Of a stretch of DNA of 64,000 bases, positions 33,087-42,109 are shown in pieces; the first letter of the stretch is position 1, and every line of letters starts with the position of its first letter. Below the pieces are notes generated by a model. The model ran no database searches and was not told where the DNA came from. It was given only the letters and a program-made list of their open reading frames with translations. The DNA is taken from contig NZ_CP172558.1 of the NCBI RefSeq assembly GCF_046530675.1, positions 1,674,001 through 1,738,000 of the forward strand, given 5' to 3'. This stretch comes from Chitinibacter sp046530675 (lineage in GTDB: Bacteria; Pseudomonadota; Gammaproteobacteria; Burkholderiales; Chitinibacteraceae). The position numbers and the translations under genes are program-made.

Positions 33087-34847
33087 TCATTTGCGTCGCT
33101 CAACGCCATCCCATTCATGGGGGCTGACCGGCTCAGGCACGACGTCGGGATAAAGCTGCTTGTATTGAGCCAGAGCTTCATGCACGTGGGCAAAAAAGCT
33201 GTCAGCGCCCAGCGCATCGGTCACGCCATAGCGATCAAGCGCTTCGCGCAATGGCCGGTTGCAGCGGGCAAATTTCAGGTCAATTTCAGCCTCTTCGAGC
33301 AGGCGATTGAGCGTGAGCAATTGCTCGGCAGCGCTGACATCCAGAAACGTGATCGCCTGTGCATCAATCAGCACCCAGCGTGTATCGCCATCTGACGCGA
33401 CCAGCTCCCTGATTCGGTCGATAAAAAAACTGGCATTGGCAAACAGCAATGGGGCATAAAAGCGGTACACCAGCAAACCCTGCAAATAGTGCGACTCGCC
33501 GCTCAAATTCGCTTCGCCTACGTCATGAAAACCTTTGCGCCCAGCCACCGAACACAGCACCGCATCAAATGGTCTGGCCATAAACTGTATGAGGTATGCC
33601 AGTGAAAGCAATATTCCAACGATGATTCCGGGCAATACCCCCACCACCAGTACGCCGATGGTCGTGATCAGCGAGAAAATGGCCGCAGTGCGATCAAGCT
33701 GGTACATTTCAAGCCAGCTGCGGGTATCGATCAGATTGAAACCGGCAAAAATCAGCAAGGCTGATAAAGTGGTCACCGGCAAGTACTGCAGCGAGCCGGA
33801 TAAAAACAACAGAAATAACAGCAATAGCAAGGCGGCAATGAGCCCGGACAAAGCCGATTGACCACCCGCCGCATCATTAATTGCGGTGCGCGACTGACTT
33901 GCGCCCAGCGCAAAACCCTGCCACAGACTGGCCGCCAGATTGGCCAGCCCCAGCGCCATTAATTCGCGATTGGGGGAGATTTCATAGTGATTTTTCTGCG
34001 CAAAAGCGCGTGCCAGTAAAATACCTTCCGGCATCGCCAGGAGCGCAATCCCTGCTGCGGCCGGCAGCAGGGTGCTAATTTGATTCCAGCTGATCTGCGG
34101 TGTATTCAGGTTTGGAATGCCTTTGGGCAACTGCCCCAGTAAAGCGACGCCACGCTCGCCGACATCGAGTAGAAAGGCCGCGCTGATGGCGACGATAAAC
34201 AGCACAATTGCTGAGGGTAAACGGGGAAACAGCAGCCGCATGAGCGCCAGAAAAGCCAGCGAGAGCAGGCCGATAATCAAGGTCGTGCCATGCATTTCGC
34301 TGGCGCGGGAAAACAGCTCGAGCATACGCGGGAAAAAAGCACTTTCAATCAGCTGTAAACCACTCCATTTACCCAGCTGGCTGGCAATCAGAATCAACGA
34401 CGCGCCGTTCATAAAACCCAGCAACACCGGCTTGGACAGCAAGTCGGCGATTGCACCCAGCTTGGCTTTGGCCGCAATCAGCATCAACACGCCGACTTCG
34501 AGCGTCAAGATTGCCGCCAGCACGATATATTGTGAGCTGCCCGGCTGTGCCAGCGGAGAAATCGCCGCGATGACGAGCAAGGCAATGGCGGCATCCGGGC
34601 CGACAATGACTTGGCGCGAACTGCCAAACAACGCATACACCAGCATGCCGGCCAGCGCGGTGTACAAACCGTTTTGTGCCGGCATTCCGGCCAGATCGGC
34701 GTAGGCGACACAGGCCGGAATCAGCACCACGCAGACACTGATTCCGGCTGCCAGATCATTGCTCAGCGAGTCGCGCCGGATTTTAGCCAGACCCGATTGT
34801 TGCCAGAGAGCCAGCAAACGGCGTGTTTGCCCGGTGTCGTGAAGCAT
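33087..34847 (-). CDS. SulP-family anion transporter with STAS domain
   Basis: Inner-membrane protein of 586 residues. About ten to twelve hydrophobic helices follow the SulP signature region near the N-terminus (AGISVCVVLIPACVAYADLAGMPAQNGLYTAL). The C-terminal STAS domain (about 450-560) contains WVLIDAQAITFLDVSAAEQL. SulP proteins carry sulfate, bicarbonate or C4-dicarboxylates; the substrate here is undetermined. ATG 34847 follows AAGGAGATG. A 49-bp dyad copy is embedded at 33592-33640 within a conserved membrane segment. Confidence 0.9.
   Translation of the reverse strand: MLHDTGQTRRLLALWQQSGLAKIRRDSLSNDLAAGISVCVVLIPACVAYADLAGMPAQNGLYTALAGMLVYALFGSSRQVIVGPDAAIALLVIAAISPLAQPGSSQYIVLAAILTLEVGVLMLIAAKAKLGAIADLLSKPVLLGFMNGASLILIASQLGKWSGLQLIESAFFPRMLELFSRASEMHGTTLIIGLLSLAFLALMRLLFPRLPSAIVLFIVAISAAFLLDVGERGVALLGQLPKGIPNLNTPQISWNQISTLLPAAAGIALLAMPEGILLARAFAQKNHYEISPNRELMALGLANLAASLWQGFALGASQSRTAINDAAGGQSALSGLIAALLLLLFLLFLSGSLQYLPVTTLSALLIFAGFNLIDTRSWLEMYQLDRTAAIFSLITTIGVLVVGVLPGIIVGILLSLAYLIQFMARPFDAVLCSVAGRKGFHDVGEANLSGESHYLQGLLVYRFYAPLLFANASFFIDRIRELVASDGDTRWVLIDAQAITFLDVSAAEQLLTLNRLLEEAEIDLKFARCNRPLREALDRYGVTDALGADSFFAHVHEALAQYKQLYPDVVPEPVSPHEWDGVERRK
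33592..33640. repeat. 49-bp dyad element inside SulP gene
   Basis: AGGTAT and ATACCC sit at exactly the spacing of intergenic copies (43 bp start to start). The inner arms are weak. It falls in the codons for GVLPGIIVGILLSLAYL. Confidence 0.4.
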
Positions 34848-34999
34848 TGCATCTCCTTGCCCATTCCTGATTTCAGTTTAGCCAGAGAGCGGGCAGGGAG
34901 TGGGAGTTTCTTGTGCTTGCTGGTGCAACAGACTCTATTGATCTGCCCTTTTAAAGTTTGAGCCGTGCAGGAGCGGGCTTGAAACCTCAAAGAAGCCAA

Positions 35000-35971
35000 T
35001 CACTCGGAATTCTTGAGGGGACCCAGACTGTCGCAAATCTGATTTCGGCCATTTTGTTTGGCAAAAAACAGCGCCAGCTCGGCCTCCTGAAGCAGCATGC
35101 TGCAATCGAGTTCATGGCTACTTTTCAAGCTGGCGCAGCCCATGCTGGCACTCACATAGCCATCGCAAGATTGCGGAAATGGATAATGGAGTTTGCCGAT
35201 GGCATCGAGCATTTGCTGGGCAATGATTTTGACTCCGGCTAAGGGCGTGTTGGGCAGCAAGGCGATAAATTCATCGCCTTCATAACGTACCAGCAAGTCT
35301 TCGGGGCGGTGTAGCGTTTTTTGCAGACACGCCGCAATGGCTTGCAGGCAATGATCGCCAGTGGACATTCCCTGGCTTTCATTAAGCTTTGACATGTGAT
35401 CAATGTCGATGACGATCAACCCGATATCGCCATGTTGGCGCGCGGCAACGCGCCAGAGATGATCCAGCGTTTCTGCAAACCAGCTTCGGTTGGGTATGCC
35501 GGTCAGCGTATCCTGATAAGCATGGCGGCGTAATGCTTCGGCGCGCTCGTGCAAGAGTTGTTCGCGCAGCACCGAGCTGCTGACATCGTGAATCTGAATC
35601 AGCGCATATCGCTGCTGATCGTCTTGCAAGAGCGGAGAAATATGGATCGATTGCTGCATTCTGAGTGGGGGCTGATTCGGATTTCCGGCTGGGCAAAATA
35701 GATCGAATGGCGCTTTATTGAGTGACTGTGATAGCCGGGCGGACAGATTTTTATTTAATGCAGCATCAAGTGCTTGCAGCACGCGACTATTGTTGAGTTC
35801 AGGGCAAGCTTCAAGCAGTGTTTTGCCGGTGACCGCTTGGGCTGTGCGTCCGGAGGATCGGGTCAGCCAGCGATTCCAGAGTACGATTTCGCCGCGCCCA
35901 TTGAGCAGGATGATCCCCAGATCCAGCGAGTCAATGGCGCTGTGTAATAAAAGTGGATGAACAGTTTTCAT
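35000..35971 (-). CDS. PAS-GGDEF diguanylate cyclase
   Basis: 323-residue cytoplasmic signalling protein. The N-terminal PAS-like domain (IDSLDLGIILLNGRGEIVLWNRW) is followed by a GGDEF domain starting DTLTGIPNRSWF (about residue 153). The active site reads YEGDEF in place of GGDEF, a variant still found in active cyclases, and the inhibitory RxxD site (RPED) lies five residues ahead. It probably makes cyclic di-GMP. Last gene of a minus-strand module with a CheC-like and a CheY-like gene. A dyad element fills the gap to the CheC-like gene. Confidence 0.88.
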   Translation of the reverse strand: MKTVHPLLLHSAIDSLDLGIILLNGRGEIVLWNRWLTRSSGRTAQAVTGKTLLEACPELNNSRVLQALDAALNKNLSARLSQSLNKAPFDLFCPAGNPNQPPLRMQQSIHISPLLQDDQQRYALIQIHDVSSSVLREQLLHERAEALRRHAYQDTLTGIPNRSWFAETLDHLWRVAARQHGDIGLIVIDIDHMSKLNESQGMSTGDHCLQAIAACLQKTLHRPEDLLVRYEGDEFIALLPNTPLAGVKIIAQQMLDAIGKLHYPFPQSCDGYVSASMGCASLKSSHELDCSMLLQEAELALFFAKQNGRNQICDSLGPLKNSE

Positions 35972-35972
35972 T

Positions 35973-36021
35973 GGGTATCTTTCTGTAGGTCAGATACTGA
36001 TTGAGTTATGAGGATATACCA
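35973..36021. repeat. 49-bp dyad element between CheC-like and GGDEF genes
   Basis: GGGTAT...CTGTAG...ATACCA. It overlaps the last codons of the CheC-like gene (Ser-Gly-Ile-Ser-Ser-stop) and ends 1 bp before the GGDEF start codon. Confidence 0.75.
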
Positions 36022-36611
36022 GAGGTAAATTGTTCGATGGCCTTGAGCAGCAAATCGAGCGATTCGGCGTTCATCATGAAAATCACATAGCCTTCGATTT
36101 TACGGTGTGCCAGTGTGAACTGGATATGCAGCAGCATCACTTGATGCTCGGGGTCGCATTGCAGCAGAACTGTTTGACTGTTGCCAATATGCAGAACGGG
36201 TAGCCCGCATTGAAATTGATGCTGAAAAATATCGGAAAGCGAAGCCAGACAGGCGTTGAGAATGATATTGCCCACTTCGGCCAGCGCATCCTGCTCCAGC
36301 TCGGTGAGGTATTCGAGTGGCATATTCTTGCCTATCATCAGCCGCACCAGCTCCAGCGAGCGATCTTCCGGGAAAATCAATAGCGCATGCCCGTGAAAAC
36401 AGCCGGAAAAATCCTGTTGAACGCCGCAAATGCGTTCGTTATTCTGGTTGAGGATTTCACTGGCTTTTTCCAGTGTGTAAAACTGGATATTGGGTATCGA
36501 GAGCAAAATTTCTTCGCCGACCATTTCGCTCATTGTTGCTGCGGCCTGACCAACGCTGATATTAAACACTTCGCAAATCGCGTCTTGCTGTAAAGGGGTA
36601 AACTCATGCAT
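36006..36611 (-). CDS. CheC-like phosphatase
   Basis: 201-residue protein of the CheC/FliY class, which removes phosphate from CheY-type regulators. Both helical active-site motifs DxxxExxN are intact: DAICEVFNISVGQA (about residue 10) and DALAEVGNIILNA (about 108). Two complete motifs are characteristic of CheC. It is preceded 2 bp upstream by a CheY-like gene, its probable substrate, and followed by a diguanylate cyclase. Confidence 0.82.
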   Translation of the reverse strand: MHEFTPLQQDAICEVFNISVGQAAATMSEMVGEEILLSIPNIQFYTLEKASEILNQNNERICGVQQDFSGCFHGHALLIFPEDRSLELVRLMIGKNMPLEYLTELEQDALAEVGNIILNACLASLSDIFQHQFQCGLPVLHIGNSQTVLLQCDPEHQVMLLHIQFTLAHRKIEGYVIFMMNAESLDLLLKAIEQFTSGISS

Positions 36612-36613
36612 CG

Positions 36614-36976
36614 CTAGGCCCCGGCAAACGTGAGCAAGTCGCTCAGTGTCCGCTCATTGATCGGTTTGGCAGAAAAATGCAATTGGGCATTGGCTGCGCG
36701 TTGCCGAACACTTTGTTGGACATTGGCGGTGAGCAGAATGATTTTGGTTTCCTGATGCAAATCGTGTATTTTCTCTGCAGCTTCAATGCCATCCATGCCG
36801 GGCATGTTCAGATCCATGCTGATCAGCTGTATCGATTCACGGCTGGCCAGCTCGATGGCTTCCTGACCGCTTGATGCTTCAAGTATCTGCCACTGCGGGC
36901 GCTCTCGGTTGATCATGGCATGCAGCATCATTCGGGAAACCTTGCTGTCGTCGACAATCAGTACGGTATAAGTCAT
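36614..36976 (-). CDS. CheY-like response regulator
   Basis: Stand-alone receiver domain of 120 residues. It has the acidic pair in VLIVDDSKVSR, the phospho-acceptor aspartate in ISMDLNMPGMDGIEA (about residue 55), the conserved threonine in IILLTANV, and the lysine in FSAKPIN. No output domain. It probably signals by protein contact and is reset by the adjacent CheC-like phosphatase. Its partner histidine kinase is not in this window. Confidence 0.9.
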   Translation of the reverse strand: MTYTVLIVDDSKVSRMMLHAMINRERPQWQILEASSGQEAIELASRESIQLISMDLNMPGMDGIEAAEKIHDLHQETKIILLTANVQQSVRQRAANAQLHFSAKPINERTLSDLLTFAGA

Positions 36977-37077
36977 GGTGTTAGGCCCGGATGAGAACAG
37001 AATTTACTTTAGCAGCTCATCGCCGGGGCGTTGAGCATTTTGCAGTACGTGGCTTATGCATTAAGAGGTAGGGATTG

Positions 37078-37761
37078 ATGACGCAGAATTGCCCAGGTGT
37101 GAATCTTCGCTATGGCTGGATTTGGGCTGCTTCCGTGCTTCTGCATTTGCTGGCTTTGCTGCTGTTGCCTGGCGCGGGTAACAGGCCGTCGTTTGCTCCG
37201 GCTGCCTTGCAGATCTCGCTCGACTTTAAATCACCGCCACGCCAGAAACAGTCGTTGCCGCCAGCAGCTCACACAGCCCCTGTCGTGGAAACAGAAAAAA
37301 CTGCGCCGTCATTGTCACAGCCTGCGCCGCCCGCTGTCAGGGCATCGGCTTTGCAAGCAGCGCAACAGGTGCAACAGGCGCTTGCTGAAACGGGTAATCG
37401 CGGTGTACGTGGCGATTTTGACTTTCCTGAGGCCAGAGCGCCGGAAAAAGTAACGGTCAGCGAGGATGACGATACGCTCGACGAATACATCAAGCCGCAG
37501 GTGTTGTACAGTCCGGCTCCCGACATTCCGCCCAGTTTACGGCGCAATAATGTGAAAGAGCCGGTGATGCTGCGCATTGCGCTCGACAGCAACGGCAAGC
37601 CCACGCAGGTAATCATTGTGCGCAGCAGTGGCGCGGCTGAATTTGACCAACTGGCGCGCAAGACGGTGCTGTCTTCGTGGCGCTTCAAAGCAGCGCAGCG
37701 CGGTGGCGTGGCTGTCGAAGACAAGATTGACATGCCGGTGCGGCTGAATCTGGTCGATTGA
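37078..37761 (+). CDS. TonB-like protein (C-terminal TonB domain)
   Basis: 227 residues. One N-terminal membrane helix (WIWAASVLLHLLALLLLPG) is followed by a Pro/Ala-rich periplasmic spacer, then a TonB_C-like domain (DIPPSLRRNNVKEPVMLRIALDSNGKPTQVIIVRSSGAAEFDQLARKTVLSSWRFKAA). It resembles energy-transducing TonB paralogues. No exbB or exbD lies nearby, so its energy source and receptor are unknown. ATG 37078 follows AGAGGTAGGG. Confidence 0.8.
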   Translation: MTQNCPGVNLRYGWIWAASVLLHLLALLLLPGAGNRPSFAPAALQISLDFKSPPRQKQSLPPAAHTAPVVETEKTAPSLSQPAPPAVRASALQAAQQVQQALAETGNRGVRGDFDFPEARAPEKVTVSEDDDTLDEYIKPQVLYSPAPDIPPSLRRNNVKEPVMLRIALDSNGKPTQVIIVRSSGAAEFDQLARKTVLSSWRFKAAQRGGVAVEDKIDMPVRLNLVD

Positions 37762-37877
37762 GTCGCTTGCGGTCTTGCTGGGATTACTCCCGGTTTCACC
37801 CGGACTGGGGTTTACCGTGATGGTTTTTGGCGTCCCAAAGGCTTACAATCGCGTTCCGACTTTGGGGTGTGCTGATA

Positions 37878-38672
37878 GTGCCGATAATTTCCTTTGCCGA
37901 TCACAGCGATCTGGCTGCGATTGCCGATGCGTTTGTCCGTGACGGGGTGTTGATTTTGCGCGGTTTTGCCCGGCCAGAACGTGTCGCAGCGATTCGTGCC
38001 GAGGCGATGCACCAGTTGCAATTGCGCCTGCCGCCGCTGGAGCTGGAAGCCGAGCTGGGTTATCCGGGCGCGCCAGATTCGACTCAAGCGCAGGGCGGCT
38101 CAACGATACGCCGTTTGCGTGGCATGGCGACGCGTGACGCCGTGTTTCTCGATTGGGCTGGCGAGCAGCCCTTATTGCAATTGATTGCGCGCCTGCTGGG
38201 CAGTCAGGACATCTCGCTGACGCAGGCACATCACAACAGTCTGATGACCAAACAACCGAGTTTCAGCAGCGATACGCTCTGGCACCGTGACGTGCGTTAC
38301 TGGCGCTTTGCGCGCCCCGAGCTGGTGTCGAGCTGGCTGGCGCTGGGCGATGAGTCACCGGTCAATGGCGGTCTGGGTTTTATTGCCGGATCGCATCGCG
38401 TTGATTTTCCTGACGACGCTTTCGATGAAAAAGAGTTTTTGCTGCCGGATCATCCGCTGGCCGCGCCGTGGGTGAGCAAGGCCGAATTTCCGACCCTGCA
38501 AGCCGGTGATGTGGTGCTGTTTGACGCCAGAACTTTTCATGCCGCCAGCCGCAATGCCACCAGCGCGACCAAATATTCGCTGGTGTTCAGCTACCACGCC
38601 AGCGACAATCTGCCGCAAGCCGGTTCGCGTTCGGCCAGTTTGCCATCAATAGAGTGGAATGTCGCTGAGTAG
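37878..38672 (+). CDS. Phytanoyl-CoA dioxygenase (PhyH) family protein
   Basis: Fe(II)/2-oxoglutarate oxygenase of 264 residues. The iron ligands are likely the H and D of WHRDVRY (about residue 136) and the H in ARTFHAASRN (about 221). LGFIAGSHR is typical of PhyH proteins. GTG 37878 is the chosen start; a TTG at 37827 would add 17 residues. Substrate unknown. The TAG stop directly abuts a 49-bp dyad element. Confidence 0.82.
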   Translation: MPIISFADHSDLAAIADAFVRDGVLILRGFARPERVAAIRAEAMHQLQLRLPPLELEAELGYPGAPDSTQAQGGSTIRRLRGMATRDAVFLDWAGEQPLLQLIARLLGSQDISLTQAHHNSLMTKQPSFSSDTLWHRDVRYWRFARPELVSSWLALGDESPVNGGLGFIAGSHRVDFPDDAFDEKEFLLPDHPLAAPWVSKAEFPTLQAGDVVLFDARTFHAASRNATSATKYSLVFSYHASDNLPQAGSRSASLPSIEWNVAE

Positions 38673-38721
38673 GGGTATTTGTTTGTAGGCCAATTCAGTA
38701 TTGGTTTACAGCTATATACCT
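38673..38721. repeat. 49-bp dyad element between PhyH and YkgJ genes
   Basis: GGGTAT...TTGTAG...CCAAT/ATTGG...TTACAG...ATACCT: three nested complementary pairs. It starts at the base after the PhyH stop and overlaps the last codons (Lys-Gly-Ile-stop) of the YkgJ gene, so it fills the entire gap. Confidence 0.88.
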
Positions 38722-39122
38722 TTGCGATTATAGGCGCAGTGACCGGGACGAGGCCCAACTTGCGGGTGTTTGCGGCAGGTATTGGGGCGGTTTTCGTAAA
38801 TTGTGCAGCGGCGCGTTTGCGCATCAAGATAGATGCAGTCGTTATTGCTGCGGCGCGCGAGCGTGTAGATTTCGTTTTTGAAATTGAAATGCTCGATGAT
38901 GCGCGCTTTCATTAGCCGTTTGGCGATGTTTTTGGCGGGCTCGACGGCGTCAAATTCATCAACGACGCCCATGCGGATCAGGTCGACGATTTTCACTTCT
39001 ACCGGCATCGTGCAGCAACTGCCAACGCAATCATCGCATAAACCATTGTAAAACTTCACCCACGTCTCGGTCCGGCTTAAATCGGTGACGGTGATGACAT
39101 TGCGTTTCTTGATAGTAACCAC
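38712..39122 (-). CDS. YkgJ-family cysteine cluster protein
   Basis: 136-residue protein with the metal-binding cysteine pattern of the YkgJ family: CDDCVGSCC (about residue 29), then CIYLDAQTRRCTIYENRPNTCRKHP and a late CAY. It probably binds zinc or an iron-sulfur cluster; function is not established. Its C-terminal Gly-Ile codons are supplied by the dyad element. Confidence 0.85.
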   Translation of the reverse strand: MVTIKKRNVITVTDLSRTETWVKFYNGLCDDCVGSCCTMPVEVKIVDLIRMGVVDEFDAVEPAKNIAKRLMKARIIEHFNFKNEIYTLARRSNNDCIYLDAQTRRCTIYENRPNTCRKHPQVGPRPGHCAYNRKGI

Positions 39123-39264
39123 AACAACTCGGCCTGGATCAACAAGAGGCGCAGAGTAACACAGAGCTGCAGGCGAAAAAACCTTATGCGTCCAGCCGGC
39201 TTTGAGTGCTGACGGGCGGCGGGCTATCTCATCCAGTCTGCAGCAGCAACTATTCCCGCGAGTG

Positions 39265-39295
39265 GAAATAAAAAATCCCCGTCTGCGCCGGGGAT
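39265..39295 (-). terminator. Terminator of the deacetylase gene
   Basis: On the minus strand ATCCCCG-gcgcaga-CGGGGAT is followed by a T-run (AAAAAAT on +). It lies about 50 bp after the stop codon at 39344. Confidence 0.85.
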
Positions 39296-39343
39296 CGGCG
39301 GCAGGACGGGGATGTGAGCTAAAGGCGCTTGTATTAGTACAGT

Positions 39344-41620
39344 TTACTGAGTATTGACCAGCGTGAGATTGCCAGCCCGTGGATCAGCCGTGACCAGCAC
39401 ACTGCCCATTGGACCCGTTTTCAGCGGCAGAGCCTGACCATTTTGCATAATGGCCAGCGTGCCTTGTACATTGCTGGCGGTGATTTGCAGCGTCAGCGGT
39501 GTCGCGTATTTCTGGCATGTAGTCGTGCTGCTGAAGCCTATCGTGTTGTTGCCAATGACGGCCGGTACCAGCAGACGGCAATTTTCTCGCGCATAGCGAT
39601 ACTTGATCACGTTCGACGGCGTATCCATCCACAACTCACCCGAGTCCACCTTGGCTTTGGCGTAATCCAGATGCGCCTGGTAGCGTGCCAATGGAATGGT
39701 TTCCCAGTAGCCGGTATCCACGCCGTGCGCTGTGCGTGTTGCCCAGCCGCCCTGGCTGATTGCTGCGTCGATGTGCAGGTTCAGAATTTCGCTGCCCATC
39801 GGGTACAGTGACCAGCGACCATCGGTGGTGAACAGATCCCATTTCACGCGGAACGGATTATCAAAATTCGCCGCATTCACGCCCGCTGGCATTGTCGTGT
39901 AATCGACTGTGCCGTTGGCAACCAGGTGTGATGCGCGACCACCGAGGTATTGCGTGTTGTTTTTCAGGAAGTCCGTCGCAACGGTGGACGCTGCATCGCT
40001 AGGCCAGATGAAATAGCTGGCCTGATAGCCTTCGAGCTTGGCGGCAATATCGGCGGCAGAGCCGTTCAATTGCGCTTCCAGATCGGCATCGCTCACATAC
40101 GGGTCAGGATGGTTGCGGCTATGGCTGACGATTTCATGGCCATTGGCGATAAATTGCTTCGCCGCAGTCCAGTGTTGCTCGGAGCAGTTATTGGTGATGA
40201 CGCCAAACCCTGCGACCAGACCGCGTTTTTTCAGCTCGGGATCGATGATCTTGATGTACGGATCATTGCCGTAGTACATCGAGCAGTAATCATCGTGCAC
40301 CAGTGAATACGCGCCTTTTGCACCGTTTTTCCAGGTGGTGATTTGTGCTGACTCGAGTACCGGCTTGCTGCTGGCAGTCGGTGTCGGCGTCGGCGGGGTA
40401 GTCCAATATCCCGCGCAATCACCTTGAGAAACCCATACCGAACCAGGCCCTGGTGGCGTTACCATCGGGCACACTAGGGGGGTCGGTGTTGCGGTGAATG
40501 GTGTGGCTGTCGGTGTCGGTGTCGGTGTCGGAGTTGGCGGCGGCGCGTAGCATGCACCCAAATCTTTCCACGGTTTGCCCGAGCCGGTATTCAGGTCTGG
40601 CTGCTCGCCCTGAGTCCACCATTGCGCCTGATAAGTGCGACCGTTGTAGCTGACTTTCTGGCCGCCAGTGTAGGCAGTCGCGCTATTCCATGCGGCATCA
40701 ACACAATTTGGTGGAGGAACATCACTTGCAATGGTGAATGTAATGGTGCTGGAGGTCGTTTGCGCGCCCAGATTGTCGGTCGCTACTGCGTAGCCCGTAT
40801 GTGTGCTGCCGAGAAAGTAGCTGTGGCGTTGAGATACTTGGTAAGGTGAACTGTCCTTGGTGGCGACCAAACTGTTGTCAACATAAAACTCAACTTTGGT
40901 AATGCTGCCGTCGCTATCACTTGCCGTTGCATTGAACCTGATATCGTTATTGATGGCGGCATAAATGGAGGAAATGCTGACGCTTGGCGGCTGATTGCTT
41001 GGCGTCGCAGTGGGGGTTGGCACCGGCGTCGGTGATATCGTCGGGCAAGGCGGAATGTACCAAGCGCCGGTCTGCCAGAGGCTGCTGTCATACGTCACGC
41101 TGGTGCTGGTGATGACTGGTTTGTTTTGTTCGCTGCTCAGATGGGCTGCGACGGCTTTGAACACCAGCATTGAACCATTGCCGGGCATATAGCCAGCGAC
41201 TGAGACGACTTGCCCAGCGGCGATTTGTTGCCCCGTTTGCCAGCTAGCCGGCGATGGATTGGCGCAAGTACCGCCCATATTCGGGCGTGATGTCGTCAAC
41301 GGCTCGGTGACGAGCGTCGAAGGCGTCGTCGTTGGTGTTGGTGTGGGCGTGACCTGCAGGCCGGTCACCAGCTTCCACGCGCCCCATTCGCCCGATTGAG
41401 CAGGGTTATCACCTTGCGTCCACCACTTAGCTTCGTAAAAAGTGCCGTTATAGCTAACCCGCTGTCCGGCGGTATAAACGCTGGTGCTATCCCAGCTTGG
41501 GTAGCTTGGGATTGGCGTTGTCATCGGCGTTGGGCTCAGCGCATGGGCTGTGCCTGCCAGCAAGCCAGCACTGGTGAACAGGGCGATCACCAGTGCGTGG
41601 TTAAGTTGCTTAAATTGCAT
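39344..41620 (-). CDS. Secreted polysaccharide (chitin-type) deacetylase with CBMs
   Basis: 758 residues. Signal peptide ends near GTAHA. Order: CBM5/12-like module (SVYTAGQRVSYNGTFYEAKWWTQGDNP), Thr/Pro linker, a second cysteine-flanked binding-like region, a Big/Ig-like domain (PPSVSISSIYAA...VEFYVDNSLVATKD), a second clear CBM5/12 (AYTGGQKVSYNGRTYQAQWWTQGEQP), a TPTPTP linker, then a NodB-type catalytic domain. Metal-site residues are visible in SLVHDDYCS and HEIVSHSRNHPD. It most likely deacetylates chitin outside the cell. ATG 41620 has GGAG 5 bp upstream; ATG 41629 is an alternative. Confidence 0.85.
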   Translation of the reverse strand: MQFKQLNHALVIALFTSAGLLAGTAHALSPTPMTTPIPSYPSWDSTSVYTAGQRVSYNGTFYEAKWWTQGDNPAQSGEWGAWKLVTGLQVTPTPTPTTTPSTLVTEPLTTSRPNMGGTCANPSPASWQTGQQIAAGQVVSVAGYMPGNGSMLVFKAVAAHLSSEQNKPVITSTSVTYDSSLWQTGAWYIPPCPTISPTPVPTPTATPSNQPPSVSISSIYAAINNDIRFNATASDSDGSITKVEFYVDNSLVATKDSSPYQVSQRHSYFLGSTHTGYAVATDNLGAQTTSSTITFTIASDVPPPNCVDAAWNSATAYTGGQKVSYNGRTYQAQWWTQGEQPDLNTGSGKPWKDLGACYAPPPTPTPTPTPTATPFTATPTPLVCPMVTPPGPGSVWVSQGDCAGYWTTPPTPTPTASSKPVLESAQITTWKNGAKGAYSLVHDDYCSMYYGNDPYIKIIDPELKKRGLVAGFGVITNNCSEQHWTAAKQFIANGHEIVSHSRNHPDPYVSDADLEAQLNGSAADIAAKLEGYQASYFIWPSDAASTVATDFLKNNTQYLGGRASHLVANGTVDYTTMPAGVNAANFDNPFRVKWDLFTTDGRWSLYPMGSEILNLHIDAAISQGGWATRTAHGVDTGYWETIPLARYQAHLDYAKAKVDSGELWMDTPSNVIKYRYARENCRLLVPAVIGNNTIGFSSTTTCQKYATPLTLQITASNVQGTLAIMQNGQALPLKTGPMGSVLVTADPRAGNLTLVNTQ

Positions 41621-41682
41621 CTTCTCCATCCTTTTGTTGGTCTAAGCCGCTTTGTACCGGCAACAAATCGGCTCGATTTAGT

Positions 41683-41731
41683 GGGTATTGCCCGGTAAGC
41701 TAGAACGGCAGTGCTCTATGGCCCTATACCG
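41683..41731. repeat. 49-bp dyad element upstream of deacetylase gene
   Basis: GGGTAT...ATACCG at standard spacing with weaker inner arms (CGGTAA / CTATGG). Here it lies in the 5' region, about 60 bp ahead of a start codon. Confidence 0.65.
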
Positions 41732-42109
41732 CTTGTATTTGTCCCGCAAAGATTTATGTTTTCTGATTTCTTTGCTGCTGGCTTACTATGCCCACGTCAT
41801 TTTCGCTTGGGAACGTGCCTGGATCACACCCTGTTGTACCTCAAGGTGTAATTTTAAAAAATCAAATTTAATCAATTATTTGGCTTGATTTTGAGCGGTG
41901 TTGTTTTTTACTGTCGAATGACTTTGGAAAGCCATTGGTTATTTTTTGTGAGGAAGGTGTAATTAATGCGCGGAATTTCCGGACGGGGCGGGGGGGGGCT
42001 TCAAAACATGGGCGAGGATAGCGTGGCTTTCCCGATACTTGAGAAGGTGCTTGCTGCTGTTAAGTCGCAAGCAGCGTCCGCCGTAAGTGTGTACGGCGTC
42101 GCGTGCGTG
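41732..42109. other. Non-coding stretch between deacetylase and MFS genes
   Basis: About 380 bp without a convincing gene. It is AT-rich in the first half, presumably holding the deacetylase promoter. A run of nine G lies at 41990-41998, inside a possible 64-codon frame starting at ATG 41966 behind GAGGAAGG. That frame overlaps the MFS gene and has no recognisable product. Confidence 0.5.
41990..41998 (+). repeat. Poly-G tract (G9)
   Basis: Nine consecutive G, preceded by GGGGC. Homopolymers of this length are slippage-prone. It lies in a possible short frame (41966-42160) with a good ribosome binding site. Confidence 0.8.
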
